A program made the position numbers and the translations under genes. The notes below the pieces were generated by a model that did no database searches, was not told where the DNA came from, and saw nothing but the letters and a program-made list of their open reading frames with translations. This document shows, piece after piece, positions 22,237 through 33,900 of a stretch of 64,000 bases of DNA. The DNA is from Avena insularis (taxonomy: Eukaryota > Streptophyta > Magnoliopsida > Poales > Poaceae). How positions within the stretch are numbered: position 1 is the first letter of the stretch; each line of letters starts with the position of its first letter. The stretch lies in NCBI GenBank assembly GCA_023614405.1, contig CM042687.1:263233480-263297479 (forward strand), written 5' to 3'.

Positions 22237-24913
22237 AAGAGGCGCTTCAGGCTCTTCAGCGGGCGAGGACCAAGATCTTCACGGGAATCGGCAAAACCGT
22301 AGCCATCGGTCGTGTTCTCTTCTCCGAAAACGTTCCAATCGTCCCCCCCGACGAGTTTTGGATCCCGGAAGACGATCCCTATGCGGTGTTCGATCGTTCC
22401 TATCGGTGACATCCACCTCTTCATCGGCGAAACCGACTCGGGCACTAGTTCCTTGGGAGTCGGAGGAGCATCAAGACCTGCACGGACCGCCTACGGGCAG
22501 GATACGTTCGCGGAAGGATCGATGACGGATCACTCTTTGGAGTTTGCCGGCAAAGCTCGGAAAAATTCAAGACCCACCCAAACCGCCCCTGTGCAGGATA
22601 TAAAGGTGGAAGATCACTGCAAATCCGCCGGCTTCGCCCGTGCGTCTGGACAGCAGAGATCCAAGTTCGTCGGCGTGGTTACCATCTTCGATCTGGCGCG
22701 CTGCGTTCAGAGAGGCGAAACCTCGCGACTACCTCGCCAGTGGGTGGCTCGATGGCCGGCCAATTACCCCAATGATGATGCCATCTATCACTTTGTGGAA
22801 GGACTGGACCACGGCACGCTTCTCCGACATTCTCTAAGACGGCAACAGGCGTCGGGACGCCTCACCTTCGAAGGGATGGTGAACACCGTCAATAACTACG
22901 CGGAGGCTGAAGCGGCAGCTTAGACAGCGCTTGCGCTCATTGACGGAGCACCTCCGATTCAGCCACCACCATCGCCTCCGGCCGCCATCGTCGCAGCAGC
23001 GCCGCCACCTCCAGTCATCGTCGAGGCCGTAGCACCTCCACCGCCCGTCGTCGAGGAAGTCCTGGCACCCTCCGACTCTGTCATTGACGCGCTTTATGCT
23101 GATTTCAGTGCAGATTCCGAGGAAATAGACTTCAGTCCAGAAGAGCTAGACTCCGCTATGCAGGAAATGGAGGAGGAGTACTCGCGCGACGAACAAGCTA
23201 ATAACACCGTCATGTCCCGAGGGGTGTTCGTCACCATTGGGACAACGATGGATGAAGACCAACCTGGGCAAGCTCCGCCTACGGCGCTGGACAAGGGGAA
23301 GGGGCCACTTATTGCTGCTGATGATGATCGCGCAAGAGTCATGCCTCCTCCGCCTAAACCAGTGCAGCAGCCGCAGGAACTCGGCACCGGTCCGAGCAAC
23401 AACAACACCGCAAACTTGCCGCCTCCAGCATCTACGTCGGCAGCGGCACATCTTACCCCAGCTGATAGGGTTATGTACGGCAACCTCCTCGTTGAGCCAC
23501 TAACTGTTGATCATATCCGGAACGTGACTCAGCTTGACGAGAAGTGCCAGCAACTACTGGAGGAAGTGCAATACATCGCGGAGCAAGGCGCTAAACTAGA
23601 TCGAGATCTGGTTAACGCGCAGAAGTCCATAGAGAAAGCAAGAGCAATGGAGGCTGAGTACAAGACTCTGCTGCAGCAGCAGAAGGCTAAGAAAGCTCCA
23701 ACTCGCGTTATCAACGACCCTGGTGTACGGCGCAACCTAGGATGGGCTCCCTCGAAGCCGGCACAGGCCAAGCCATACATTGACAGTGAAGGCAAGCAGG
23801 TGATGCCCACCCCACTCCTCAACCTCGCCGTCGCCAAGACCCTTCTGGAGCAGGATAGATCACCTGAGGCAGTGGAGCAAGTCTATGACTTAGTGGCCAA
23901 GGCGGTAAAGCAGCAGGAAAAGGCTACCTCTCAGAGGCTTGAGTCTGACCCAGCACTCTGCCAATCTAGCCAGTACAAACCACCAAGGGACAGATCTCCC
24001 CAGGATGTCGGATCGTGGATGGGTTCATCAGAACAAAGACGGAGGGATGCGCGCAACAGGAAGGATGCTATCCCCATATCCTCCAACCACGGAGAAAGAG
24101 CCCAACCTCGCCGCCCATCGCCACCGCCCCGATCCCCCCAACGTCAGGAAGACTACACGGCTCACCATCGTACGGATATGCCCCCACCAAAGCAGTGTGG
24201 CATCGTCATCCGCGACAACACGGAGCAGACCCGTCATGAAGGAAAGCACAACGAAGGACACAAGAGCAGGTCGTGCCATGACCCTCCGCGTCCGACAAGC
24301 AACCGTGACAGGCGTGAGGCGTCGCAGGAGGGTAACAGCAAGAAGGCTAACCCACCGCCACCTCCGCCTCCATCGCCGCCAAGCAGTCACCATGGCGTGA
24401 GGAGGCCCGCATCGTTCGTGCAACCCATCCCCTGTTGACAAAAAGAAGAAGAACCCGGAGCCATACGATGCACGTTCGCGGATCGATAAGATCCACGAGG
24501 CCCGGGAAGGACCATACATGGGACCATGTTTCTTTGGACCTGGGATACGGTCCGCAACTTACCCCAAATGTTTCCGGATCGACAAGACCATCAAGCCGTA
24601 TGACGGCACCACCAAGCCTGCCACATTGTTGCAGGACTACGGCAACGAGGTGGAGATTGCAGGAGGCAACCCCAACATCGCCGTCAAGTACCTCCCATTA
24701 ATGTTGGCGGGCACGGCCCATCAATGGATCGACGACTTGCCGGAGAAATCCATCTACAACTGGTTGGACATGCAAGAAGCGTTCACCAAAAACTTTGAGG
24801 GTACATACAAGCGTCCCTGCACTGTGGGCGATCTACAGCGGTGCATGCAAGAGAAAGACAAGACATCTCGCGCCTACCTCTCCCGCTGCCTGGATATGAA
24901 GAATTCCTGCACA

Positions 24914-24918
24914 GGAGT
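24914..24918. repeat. Target-site duplication GGAGT, left of LARD-1
   Basis: GGAGT at 24914-24918 is repeated at 35006-35010. Excising LARD-1 with one copy rejoins the Tat-2 gag in the same reading frame. Confidence 0.92.
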
Positions 24919-27900
24919 TGTAAGAGTCCCAACCTTTAATAAGGTAGAGATCCCTGTGTTTACAATGCTAGTCCTTGGATCAATAGCTAGCATCCACAGT
25001 TAAGATGTAATATCAAGAAACAAAGGTCATAATACAACTTTATAACCAGGAATAAAATAAGTTATTACATCTTACATAGCTCATTTGGCTATTACATTAC
25101 ATTGCAGCAGAATATCTATAAACATGGGGTCCTTCATCTTCAAAGTGCCACAGGCAGACATGTTGGTTGTAGGCTTTGTAATCCTAATCAACACACTTCA
25201 CTAAATCAATCAAACCTGCAACATTACAAGTTACAGCCACAAGGGTCAATACATTTGAATTGTATTGGCAAGTTTCACTACTATGTAGAAACAAGTGGAT
25301 CCTATCTTTACATGCATATTTGGCTAAGTAGGGTTTTAGGCTCATTTGCAGAAAACAATAATTTATCCTATCTTTTCAAAGTAGTTTTGATCTTTTGTCA
25401 AAAAAATTCTGAGCTCCTTGGTACACCCCAAGTGCTTCAAGTCTTTGTCAAAATCTCTTGAGCTCCTTGGTACACCCCAAGTGCTTCAAGTCTTTGTCAA
25501 AATCTCTTGAGCTCCTTGGTACACCCCAAGTGCTTCAAGTCTTTGTCAAAATCTTTTGAGCTCCTTGGTACACCCCAAGTGCTTCAAGTCTTTTGTTGTC
25601 ACTTTAAAGTTTTGCTTTTTAGAAATTAGAATGTCGAGATTTCCCATAGCTTCAGGCCTTAGTTGCTCAGTATTGTCCATAACCGGGGACACGGCTAAGT
25701 ACTTAGGTTTTTATCTTCTGCAGAAGTTGTACACTTTACCCACATGACACAATCTCATCTTGTTGCCACCAGTGGCCGCTGGATAAGTACTCACCAAGAT
25801 GGAGTACTGGTAGATTGAGAATGTGACGAAGTCTTTCCATAGGGTCCTCCCAATACTAGCTTGTCTTCAGGCACCAATGTAGGGTTCCAAGTTCCCTCAT
25901 TCTAGTAACCTGAAGGGGCCAATGCATGGGTCTTCCCAATGTATTTGACTAAGCCAGTGCCCATTTAGCATGTGGCTGTACACGGAAGCCATAGTACGAG
26001 AAACATGTTCAATCTCTAAGTCCCTGGGTGGTTTTCTTCTAGTGAACAACAAAAAGAGATTGCCATATAAACATGGTTCCTCTTGTTGCCACCTTGTCCA
26101 AAAACTTGAGTATCTTTGTCCACCCAGGTGGTTCATTGAGTACTTGTTTTATTATATAAAACATAAGTCTTTTCTCAACTTCATATAATCTCAACATGTA
26201 TCTCTTCTGAAAATATATAGCATGGCTAAGCATTTTACAACTACATAGTTTTCACTAAGGAATATATAGGGGTATCCTATTAGGATTTTAGCATAGCAAA
26301 ATATAGTAGTCCTTATCATGCATGTTTCAAAAATCCACTAAGTGTAATGAGAAATAGTAGGACTTTGGATGATAGTGTAACTTGCCTTTTTGGTAGGGAA
26401 TGTTGGTTTACTTCTTGATCTTGCTAGTGCCACACTCTTCTAACTTCACTACAAATCAATCAAGAAAACACAATATCAACTAGCATTCCAACCAATAATC
26501 AATCAAACAAATCATCACACATAAAATCATAGAAACTAAGTCATGCATGCAAGCATGCAAAGATAGTTTTATTTGCAAAGGTGGTTTCTACTAGGCTCAT
26601 TGTAAAGTTCAAAAGTGGTCATTTTCTAAAGTGGCAAAACCATTTGCAAAAGGGTTTCATCTATAAACCATTTTTAAATCAAATCATTATTTCATGTGGT
26701 GAAAATGTTTTTGGTAAGGTAATAATTTTTATAATGTTCACCAAATAAATTGTTAATTCTCAAAACTTGGTGTTTAGGGTCAGTAGGTTTGAATCAAATC
26801 ATTTTCCAAAAGGTTTTACTCAAAAATCATTTCCATAGCAATATCAATATTTTTATTTGACTAGAAATGGGCTAATTCAATTATTCAATCCTAATCTTCA
26901 CCAAATACATTTTTAAATAAATAAGTTGGTTCCTAAGGTCAGTAGGTTCACAACAAACCAATTTTCAAAGATTTCATCCTCAAAATCATTTTGGAATAAT
27001 TTTTATAACCTAAACTAGCATACAAAAGTTTCTGCAAAAACAAACATTTTACCAGAAGCTTTTTACTAAACAAATTGCATGGTTGGCTAGGGCTTTTCTT
27101 GGTGATTCCATTGACATAAAATTTGCAAATTTTGGATGTGTGGATCAAAAGTTATGCAATTTACAAATTCAAACCTCTAATAGAAATGTTTCTGTCTTTT
27201 AAATCAACTACAGGCCACGTGTCTTGTTCCTACTGGTGCGTACCGGTTCGCACGGATCGTGCTCTGTGGTTCGTTGGATCTAAACAGATCGCGCGGCTCA
27301 GATTGTGTACCCCTTCATCGTTAAGTGACTCTATCGTGTCACTACGATCTGGATCGAACGGCTCCTATCACTTTGCCAAGAACTGGCGGCGCTGCGCGGC
27401 GGCAGACGGCGGCGACGCTCGGCTAGCGGCGTTGCGGCGGCTACAGGAAGCAAATAAGGAAACGGGGGTACTCACCGTGCTCGCGAGGTCAAGGTGATGC
27501 TCGAGGTGGCGTTGGTTCATCGAGGGGCGCACTGGAGCGGAGGGGATTGCTCGCCGGAGATGATGGCGGCGGCAGGCGGTTCTGGTGGTTGTCGAGGACG
27601 ACGTTGCAGATCACCCTAAGACAAGATAGGGGCATGATTAGATGCGGGTGAGTGTGGGATTCAAGTGAGCATGATTGAGAGGGCTCGGGGAGGTCTGTCT
27701 TACCAGGGGGGAGGCCGCCGGAGAAACGGTCAGAAGACGATGGCGCGCGGGTGTGGTCGTTGCTAACGTTCTGGTGTTCGCGCGGATGAATGGGAAGGAC
27801 AGGGAGGTGCGTAGGGAGATGGGGATCACGCTCGTGTGGTCGAGGAGGCAAGGCGGTGGCTGGGCTCACCGGAATTGGCTGGGGATGGTTATCGGAGCAG

Positions 27901-29022
27901 TGGTCGTGCAGACCAAATCAGGGGCAGCCTGGTGGCTCACTTGCAGAGGTTTCTGAGGGGAAACGGAGAGAGGAGGGAGGCGTTTAAGAAGGCGTGGTCG
28001 TGGCGAGATTAAGGCGAGGCATTGAAGTGAATTAATTCGCGGTATCAACGGCAGGAAACGGCCAGCGAGTTCAACACGGGGAGGAAGACGATGACAGGGC
28101 AGTGTGGGGCAGCTTCGTCAGTGAGAGATAGAAGTGCAGGTGGGGTCCTGTCGTCAGTGAGGGCGTGGGTAGGTTTCGGGGTGCGAAACATTTTCCCGTG
28201 GGGAGAGAGCTAGTTGGACTGGACTGGGCTGCTGGGCCAGGTGGGTTGGGTCAGGTCCGATTCCATTTTTTTTATTCTGATTGCTTTTTCTTTTTCTAAT
28301 TTGATTTCCTGTTTTGAATTCATCAAACAATTCAAACATTCAAAACCAACAAACTTCTTCCACACTTTGCATTGAGTTTAGTTCTGTTTAATCAACACAA
28401 ACCAAAGCCCAAAATAAAATAATAATTTTATTCTCTTTAGGATCTATTTAATAATTAAATAAAATAGACCTTAGTTATTAATTCAAATAGGATTTGTTTT
28501 ATTTTTAAAACTCTATTTGAAATCTAAAATAGTACCAAACCATTCAGTAGGTTTTATTTGAAATTATAAAATACTTGGAAAACTTGTTTAAAATAATTTA
28601 ACAAGTTTTGGTGTTTAATTAAAATGGGAAAAACCTTTACTTTAATAAAATTGGTTTATTAATAAACTCTCATTATTTTATTTAAATAAACCTTTACTCT
28701 TTTAATCAAAGCAAACATTTTATTTCAAAAAGTTGGCCAAGGTTTAATTTGGCTCTATAAAATAATCCTTATTTATATTTCTACCTTTTCATTTGAAAAC
28801 CAAATCTTTTTATTAAAGGATCCAAAAGTACTTTCATATATTTGATATTTCTTTATTAATTGTTTATCTTTTCAAATCCCTTTAGGATTTGTTTGATCAA
28901 ATAGGTTTGAAGGTTTCCAATTGGAATCAAAAAGCTTCTTCTCACCCTAAAAATCAACAAAGTTTTATTTTATTCAATATTTTTCACATAACAAGATTTG
29001 GAAAAAATCTTGGGATGTGACA
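24919..29022 (-). repeat. LARD-1 3' LTR (left copy)
   Basis: AT-rich except for a GC-rich block at about 27215-28260 that probably holds the promoter (minus direction). That block carries a G-box CACGTG at 27216-27221. Four 49-base tandem repeats lie at 25411-25590. The many short frames in this LTR are not conserved as proteins between LTR copies and I treat them as chance. Confidence 0.88.
25411..25590. repeat. 49-base tandem repeat, about 3.7 copies (left LARD-1 LTR)
   Basis: Units start at 25411, 25460, 25509 and 25558, each GAGCTCCTTGGTACACCCCA followed by AGTGCTTCAAGTCTTTGTCA and a short AAATCTCTT tail. The right LTR has the identical array at 31411-31590. LARD-2 has a single related segment. 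Confidence 0.92.
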
Positions 29023-29040
29023 GGCTACCACCCTTAAAAT

Positions 29041-29059
29041 AAATCTCGTCCCGAGATTT
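29041..29059 (-). repeat. Hairpin beside the LARD-1 polypurine tract
   Basis: AAATCTCG, loop TCC, CGAGATTT: a perfect 8-bp stem 18 bases from the LTR edge, upstream in sense of the purine-rich AAGGGTGGTAGCC that abuts the LTR. The identical hairpin and tract occur in LARD-2 at 55861-55879. Confidence 0.75.
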
Positions 29060-29093
29060 GGGAAGGCTAGGGTTACAAGTTGGTCCAAAACAT

Positions 29094-30245
29094 CTAGGAT
29101 ACTACCACCCTTAAAAACTTTCCATCTAAATTACATATTGGCTTGCTTGGGATCTTGGGGAAACTTCTCTGGGCAAACATCTGCATAGTGTCCTTTGTTT
29201 CCACACTTGAAAATGTGACAAGGCTGAGATCCTTCATAGGCTTGTTTATCTTGTGTTTCATCTTTTCTGTACAGTTGCTTGCATAATGTCCTTGGTTACC
29301 ACAATTGTAACATGTGATAAGTTTGAGTTCTTCACGTATCTCTTGTGGACAGGTTGCTGCATAATGGCCTAGCTCTTTGCAGTTGTTGCACCATACTTGG
29401 CCAATTTCCTTATACTTCTGTTTCTCTGGACATTCACTGGAATAATGTCCCATTTCTTTGCAATGATTACATTGCACATGGCTTTTGTCCTTCTTTTTCT
29501 TGGGTTTCTCCAAAGCTAGGAGTGCTTCTAGTTCATGTTCTTCATATGTTATCTTATAGGTAGGAATGTCTACTTGTTTCTTGGACCTTCTATTGCTCCT
29601 TGGATAATTCATATGTCTCCTCTTTGGTCCTTTAAATTGGGTTGTATTGCATGGAGGTACAAGTGGAGATTTTCCTTTGTCATCATCCTTCTTGGTAGAC
29701 TTGGCTCCCTCATGATAATTTGCAATTAGTTGTTGCACTCCACCTTGTTTCCTTTGTTCAACTATGGAATAGATGGGGCATTGGATAGGGACATGATTAT
29801 TTCCTTCACATAGGTAACAAGTAGCTTGAGAGGTGGGACATTGGCCTACTGGATGTTTCCCTTCACAGTTGGGGCATTTATCTCTATGCTCCTTGGAAGT
29901 GTGATCCTTGTCTCCACAAATATTGCAAGCTTTGGTTCCTTCTAGAATAACATCTTTGTCATCCTTGTTGTCACAAACTCTTTTGGAAAAGTTGCTTTCC
30001 ATGTTGAGCATTTGATCTGTCACCTTATGCAACAATTGGGCTTGGTTTTCCAAAAATCCTTGCATGGTTGGATCTTCCTCACTGGTGTTGGCTATGAATT
30101 GAGCTGTCATTTGGTTCAACTGGTTTTGGATTCCTATGAGTTCTCTCATGTTGTCCTCTTGGTTGTTGTTGTTGTCATCAACCTTGATGTTGGAGTCTCT
30201 TGGAGTAGTCATCTGTTTGGGTTGAACTGAGATTAGAATAGGCAA
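29094..30245 (-). CDS. LARD-1 multi-zinc-knuckle gag-like protein
   Basis: Open frame of 383 codons; ATG at 30245, alternative MTTPRDSN start at about 30212. The first 100 residues are polar and helical (Asn-rich, then a stretch with MRELIGIQNQLNQM) and carry no capsid domain. Six cysteine knuckles follow: residues 107-124 (irregular), 124-136 (CX2CX3HX4C), 143-156 (CYLCEGNNHVPIQC, canonical), then after a basic linker 259-272, 286-299 and 312-325 (all CX2CX4HX4C, very similar to one another). A seventh knuckle-like segment ending CGNKGHYADVC is read only in another frame near 29190, so a late frameshift probably altered the C terminus. The likely role is binding element RNA. It has no protease or polymerase. 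It sits between the primer site and 3' LTR as the only gene of the element. Confidence 0.75.
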   Translation of the reverse strand: MPILISVQPKQMTTPRDSNIKVDDNNNNQEDNMRELIGIQNQLNQMTAQFIANTSEEDPTMQGFLENQAQLLHKVTDQMLNMESNFSKRVCDNKDDKDVILEGTKACNICGDKDHTSKEHRDKCPNCEGKHPVGQCPTSQATCYLCEGNNHVPIQCPIYSIVEQRKQGGVQQLIANYHEGAKSTKKDDDKGKSPLVPPCNTTQFKGPKRRHMNYPRSNRRSKKQVDIPTYKITYEEHELEALLALEKPKKKKDKSHVQCNHCKEMGHYSSECPEKQKYKEIGQVWCNNCKELGHYAATCPQEIREELKLITCYNCGNQGHYASNCTEKMKHKINKPMKDLSLVTFSSVETKDTMQMFAQRSFPKIPSKPICNLDGKFLRVVVS

Positions 30246-30903
30246 AATATTTCTAAGGGAATAATTCTAATCACACACTTTCACAATCCACTCAAGCAAT
30301 GTGCAAGCAATCACAAACAAACACTTCTTTCAAACAACAAGTTTTCAAGCATCTTTTTAGGCAACAAAACATTTTTTTGTTACACCACACTAAGTTGGTG
30401 GGTTTGACTTAACTAAATATGGTGGTCCATCTATATGGTTCACTTGTGATCTTTCCATCCTTCTTGGTTGATTATTCTTGCATGAGATCATGGTTTCCTT
30501 GGGGAAATCTCTTGGTCACAAAATTTCAAAGGTGATGATGGCTCCTTCTAGGTTGTGTTTCCTTAGTCTTCAAATATTGAGCAAGATTTCTTGTCTCACT
30601 TGTCCTTAGTGATATCCAAGGTTGAAGTCCTTGGTGAAAATGCTGAAGATGTTGAAGTCATTAGAGTAGAAGATGTTGAAGTCATTAGAGTTGATGAAGT
30701 CCTTAGCTCATGGTGAAATATTTGGCCATGGGGTAGGCTTTATCCATCAAGTTGAATTAGAAGAGGGGTAGAATCAAAACCAAAATGGTTGAGGAAAGAG
30801 TTTACAAGATTGTTTGTAAATAAGTTTTTGGAACAAACACAACTCCTAATTTTCTAAGGGGTTTTGTCCAATCCTAGGGTTACAAATCCTATAGGCAACA
30901 CAA
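30246..30903 (-). other. LARD-1 leader
   Basis: About 650 bases between primer site and ORF. It contains a 24-base direct repeat (GAAGATGTTGAAGTCATTAG type, units at 30645 and 30669). No gene is seen. The LARD-2 leader carries related, rearranged copies of the same motif around 57610-57680. Confidence 0.55.
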
Positions 30904-30916
30904 TGCTCTGATACCA
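30904..30916 (-). other. LARD-1 primer-binding site (initiator tRNA-Met)
   Basis: Minus-strand TGGTATCAGAGCA two bases inside the right LTR, complementary to initiator Met tRNA. It sets the orientation of the element. Confidence 0.85.
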
Positions 30917-30918
30917 TC

Positions 30919-33900
30919 TGTAAGAGTCCTAACCTCTAATAAGGTAGAGATCCCTGTGTTTACAATGCTAGTCCATGGATCAATAGCTAGCATACACAGT
31001 TAAGATGTAATATCAATAAACAAAGGTCATAATACAAATTTATAACCAGGAATAAAATAAGTTATTACATCTTACATAGCTCATTTGGCTATTACATTAC
31101 ATTGCAGCAGAATATCTATAAACATGGGGTCCTTCATCTTCAAAGTGCCATAGGCAGACATGTTGGTTGTAGGCTTTGTAATTCTAATCAACACACTTCA
31201 CTAAATCAATCAAACCTGCAACATTACAAGTTACAGCCACAAGGGTCAATACATTTGAATTGTATTGGCAAGTTTCACTACTATGTAGAAACAAGTGGAT
31301 CCTATCTTTACATGCATATTTGGCTAAGTAGGGTTTTAGGCTCATTTGCAGAAAACAATAATTTATCCTATCTTTTCAAAGTAGTTTTGATCTTTTGTCA
31401 AAAAAATTCTGAGCTCCTTGGTACACCCCAAGTGCTTCAAGTCTTTGTCAAAATCTCTTGAGCTCCTTGGTACACCCCAAGTGCTTCAAGTCTTTGTCAA
31501 AATCTCTTGAGCTCCTTGGTACACCCCAAGTGCTTCAAGTCTTTGTCAAAATCTTTTGAGCTCCTTGGTACACCCCAAGTGCTTCAAGTCTTTTGTTGTC
31601 ACTTTAAAGTTTTGCTTTTTAGAAATTAGAATGTCGAGATTTCCCATAGCTTCAGGCCTTAGTTGCTCAGTATTGTCCATAACCGGGGACACGGCTAAGT
31701 ACTTAGGTTTTTATCTTCTGCAGAAGTTGTACACTTTACCCACATGACACAATCTCATCTTGTTGCCACCAGTGGCCGCTGGATAAGTACTCACCAAGAT
31801 GGAGTACTGGTAGATTGAGAATGTGACGAAGTCTTTCCATAGGGTCCTCTCAATACTAGCTTGTCTTCAGGCACCAATATAGGGTTCCAAGTTCCCTCAT
31901 TCCAGTAACCTGAAGGGGCCAATGCATGGGTCTTCCCAATGTATTTGACTAAGCCAGTGCCCATTTAGCATGTGGCTGTACACGGATGCCACAGTACGAG
32001 AAACATGTTCAATCTCTAAGTCCCTGGGTGGTTTTCTTCTAGTGCACAACAAAAAGAGATTGCCATATAAACATGGTTCCTCTTGTTGCCACCTTGTCCA
32101 AAAACTTGAGTATCTTTGTTCACCCAGGTGGTTCATTGAGTACTTGTTTTATTATATAAAACATAAGTCTTTTCTCAACTTCATATAATCTCAACATGTA
32201 TCTCTTCTGAAAATATATAGCATGGCTAAGCATTTTACAACTACATAGTTTTCACTAAGGAATATATAGGGGTATCCTATTAGGATTTTAGCATAGCAAA
32301 ATATAGTAGTCCTTATCATGCATGTTTCAAAAATCCACTAAGTGTAATGAGAAATAGTAGGACTTTGGATGATAGTGTAACTTGCCTTTTTGGTAGGGAA
32401 TGTTGGTTTACTTCTTGATCTTGCTAGTGCCACACTCTTCTAACTTCACTACAAATCAATCAAGCAAACACAATATCAACTAGCATTCCAACCAATAATG
32501 AATCAAACAAATCATCACACATAAAATCATAGAAACTAAGTCATGCATGCAAGCATGCAAAGATAGTTTTATTTGCAAAGGTGGTTTCTAATAGGCTCAT
32601 TGTAAAGTTCAAAAGTGGTCATTTTATAAAGTGGCAAAACCATTTGCAAAAGGGTTTCATCTATAAACCATTTTTAAATCAAATCATTATTTCATGTGGT
32701 GAAAATGTTTTTGGTAAGGTAATAATTTTTATAATGTTCACGAAATAAGTTGTTAATTCTCAAAACTTGGTGTTTAGGGTCAGTAGGTTTGAATCAAATC
32801 ATTTTCCAAAAGGTTTTACTCAAAAATCATTTCCATAGCAATATCAATATTTTTATTTGACTAGAAATGGGCTAATTCAATTATTCAATCCTAATCTTCA
32901 CCAAATACATTTTTAAATCCATAATTTGGTTCCTAAGGTCAGTAGGTTCACAACAAACCAATTTTCAAAGATTTCATCCTCAAAATCATTTTGGAATAAT
33001 TTTTATAACCTAAACTAGCATACAAAAGTTTCTGCAAAAACAAACATTTTACCAGAAGCTTTTTACTAAACAAATTGCATGGTTGGCTAGGGCTTGTCTT
33101 GCTGATTCCATTGACATAAAATTTGCAAATTTTGGACGTGTGGATCAAAAGTTATGCAATTTACAAATTCAAACCTCTAATAGAAATGTTTCTGTCTTTT
33201 AAATCAACTACATGCCACGTGTCTTGTTCCTACTGGTGCGTACCGGTTCGCACGGATCGTGCTCTGTGGTTCGTTGGATCTAAACAGATCGCGTGGCTCA
33301 GATTGCGTACCCCTTCGTCGTTAAGTGACTCTATCGTGTCACTACGATCTGGATCGAACGGCTCCTATCACTTTGCCAAGAACTGGCGGTACTTGGCAGC
33401 GGCAGACGCTTAACATCCAGCGCTATGCTGAGGAAGCAAAGAAGGAAACGGGGGTGCTCACCGTGCTCGCGAGGTCGAGGTGATGCTCGAGGTGGCGTTG
33501 GTTCATCGAGAGGCGCACTGGAGTGGAGGGGATTGCTCGCCGGAGATGATGGCGGCGGCAGGCGGTTCTGGTGGTTGTCGAGGACGACGTTGCAGATCAC
33601 CCTAAGACAAGATAGGGGCATGATTAGATGCGGGTGAGTGTGGGATTCACGTGAGCATGATTGAGAGGGCTCGGGGCGGTCTGTCTTACCAGGGGGAGGT
33701 CGCCGGAGAAACGGTCAGAAGACGGTGGCGCGCGGGTGTGGTCGTTGCCGACATTCTGGTGTTCACGCGGATGAATGGGAAGGACAAGGAGGTGCGTAGG
33801 GAGATGGGGATCACGCTCGTGTGGTCGAGGAGGCAGGGCGGTGGCTGGGCTCGCCGGAATTGGATGGGGATGGTTGTCGGAGCAGTGGTCGTGCAGACCA

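Larger units (their letters stand above)
22188..24918 (+). pseudogene. gag: Tat-2 gag, part before LARD-1 (broken)
   Basis: Frame 1 starts at ATG 22188 in the LTR (MAYSLAMPRQLAPTVGQ) and ends at 22409; a shift near 22395 moves to the frame of 22312-24438, which has one TAG (22921). This section encodes a module with AIYHFVEGLDHGTLLRHSLRRQ (22770-22840), a proline-rich linker, a coiled-coil-like stretch with DEKCQQLLEEVQYIAEQ, and a proline/arginine-rich tail. A second shift near 24430 leads to the capsid core, with PYMGPCFFGPGIRSATYPKC, FDGTTKP-type and HQWIDDLPEKSIYNWLDMQ motifs typical of Retrotrans_gag. LARD-1 interrupts after codon 24916-24918. The protein would coat element RNA. All parts are recognisable but cannot make one product. 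Confidence 0.75.

Noticed and set aside
23094..24519. Minus-strand frames opposite the Tat-2 gag linker
   Set aside because: Composition-driven complements of the Pro/Ala-rich gag coding; no signal of a gene.
25411..25590. CRISPR-like array suggested by regular 49-base units
   Set aside because: Units are directly adjacent with no unique spacers, lie in an LTR and recur in the other LTR; the genome is plant.
27123..28339. Several 60-126-codon frames on both strands of the LARD-1 GC-rich block (and at 33123-34358, 60090-61115)
   Set aside because: They arise from high GC, are not preserved in frame between the LTR copies, and show no domain.
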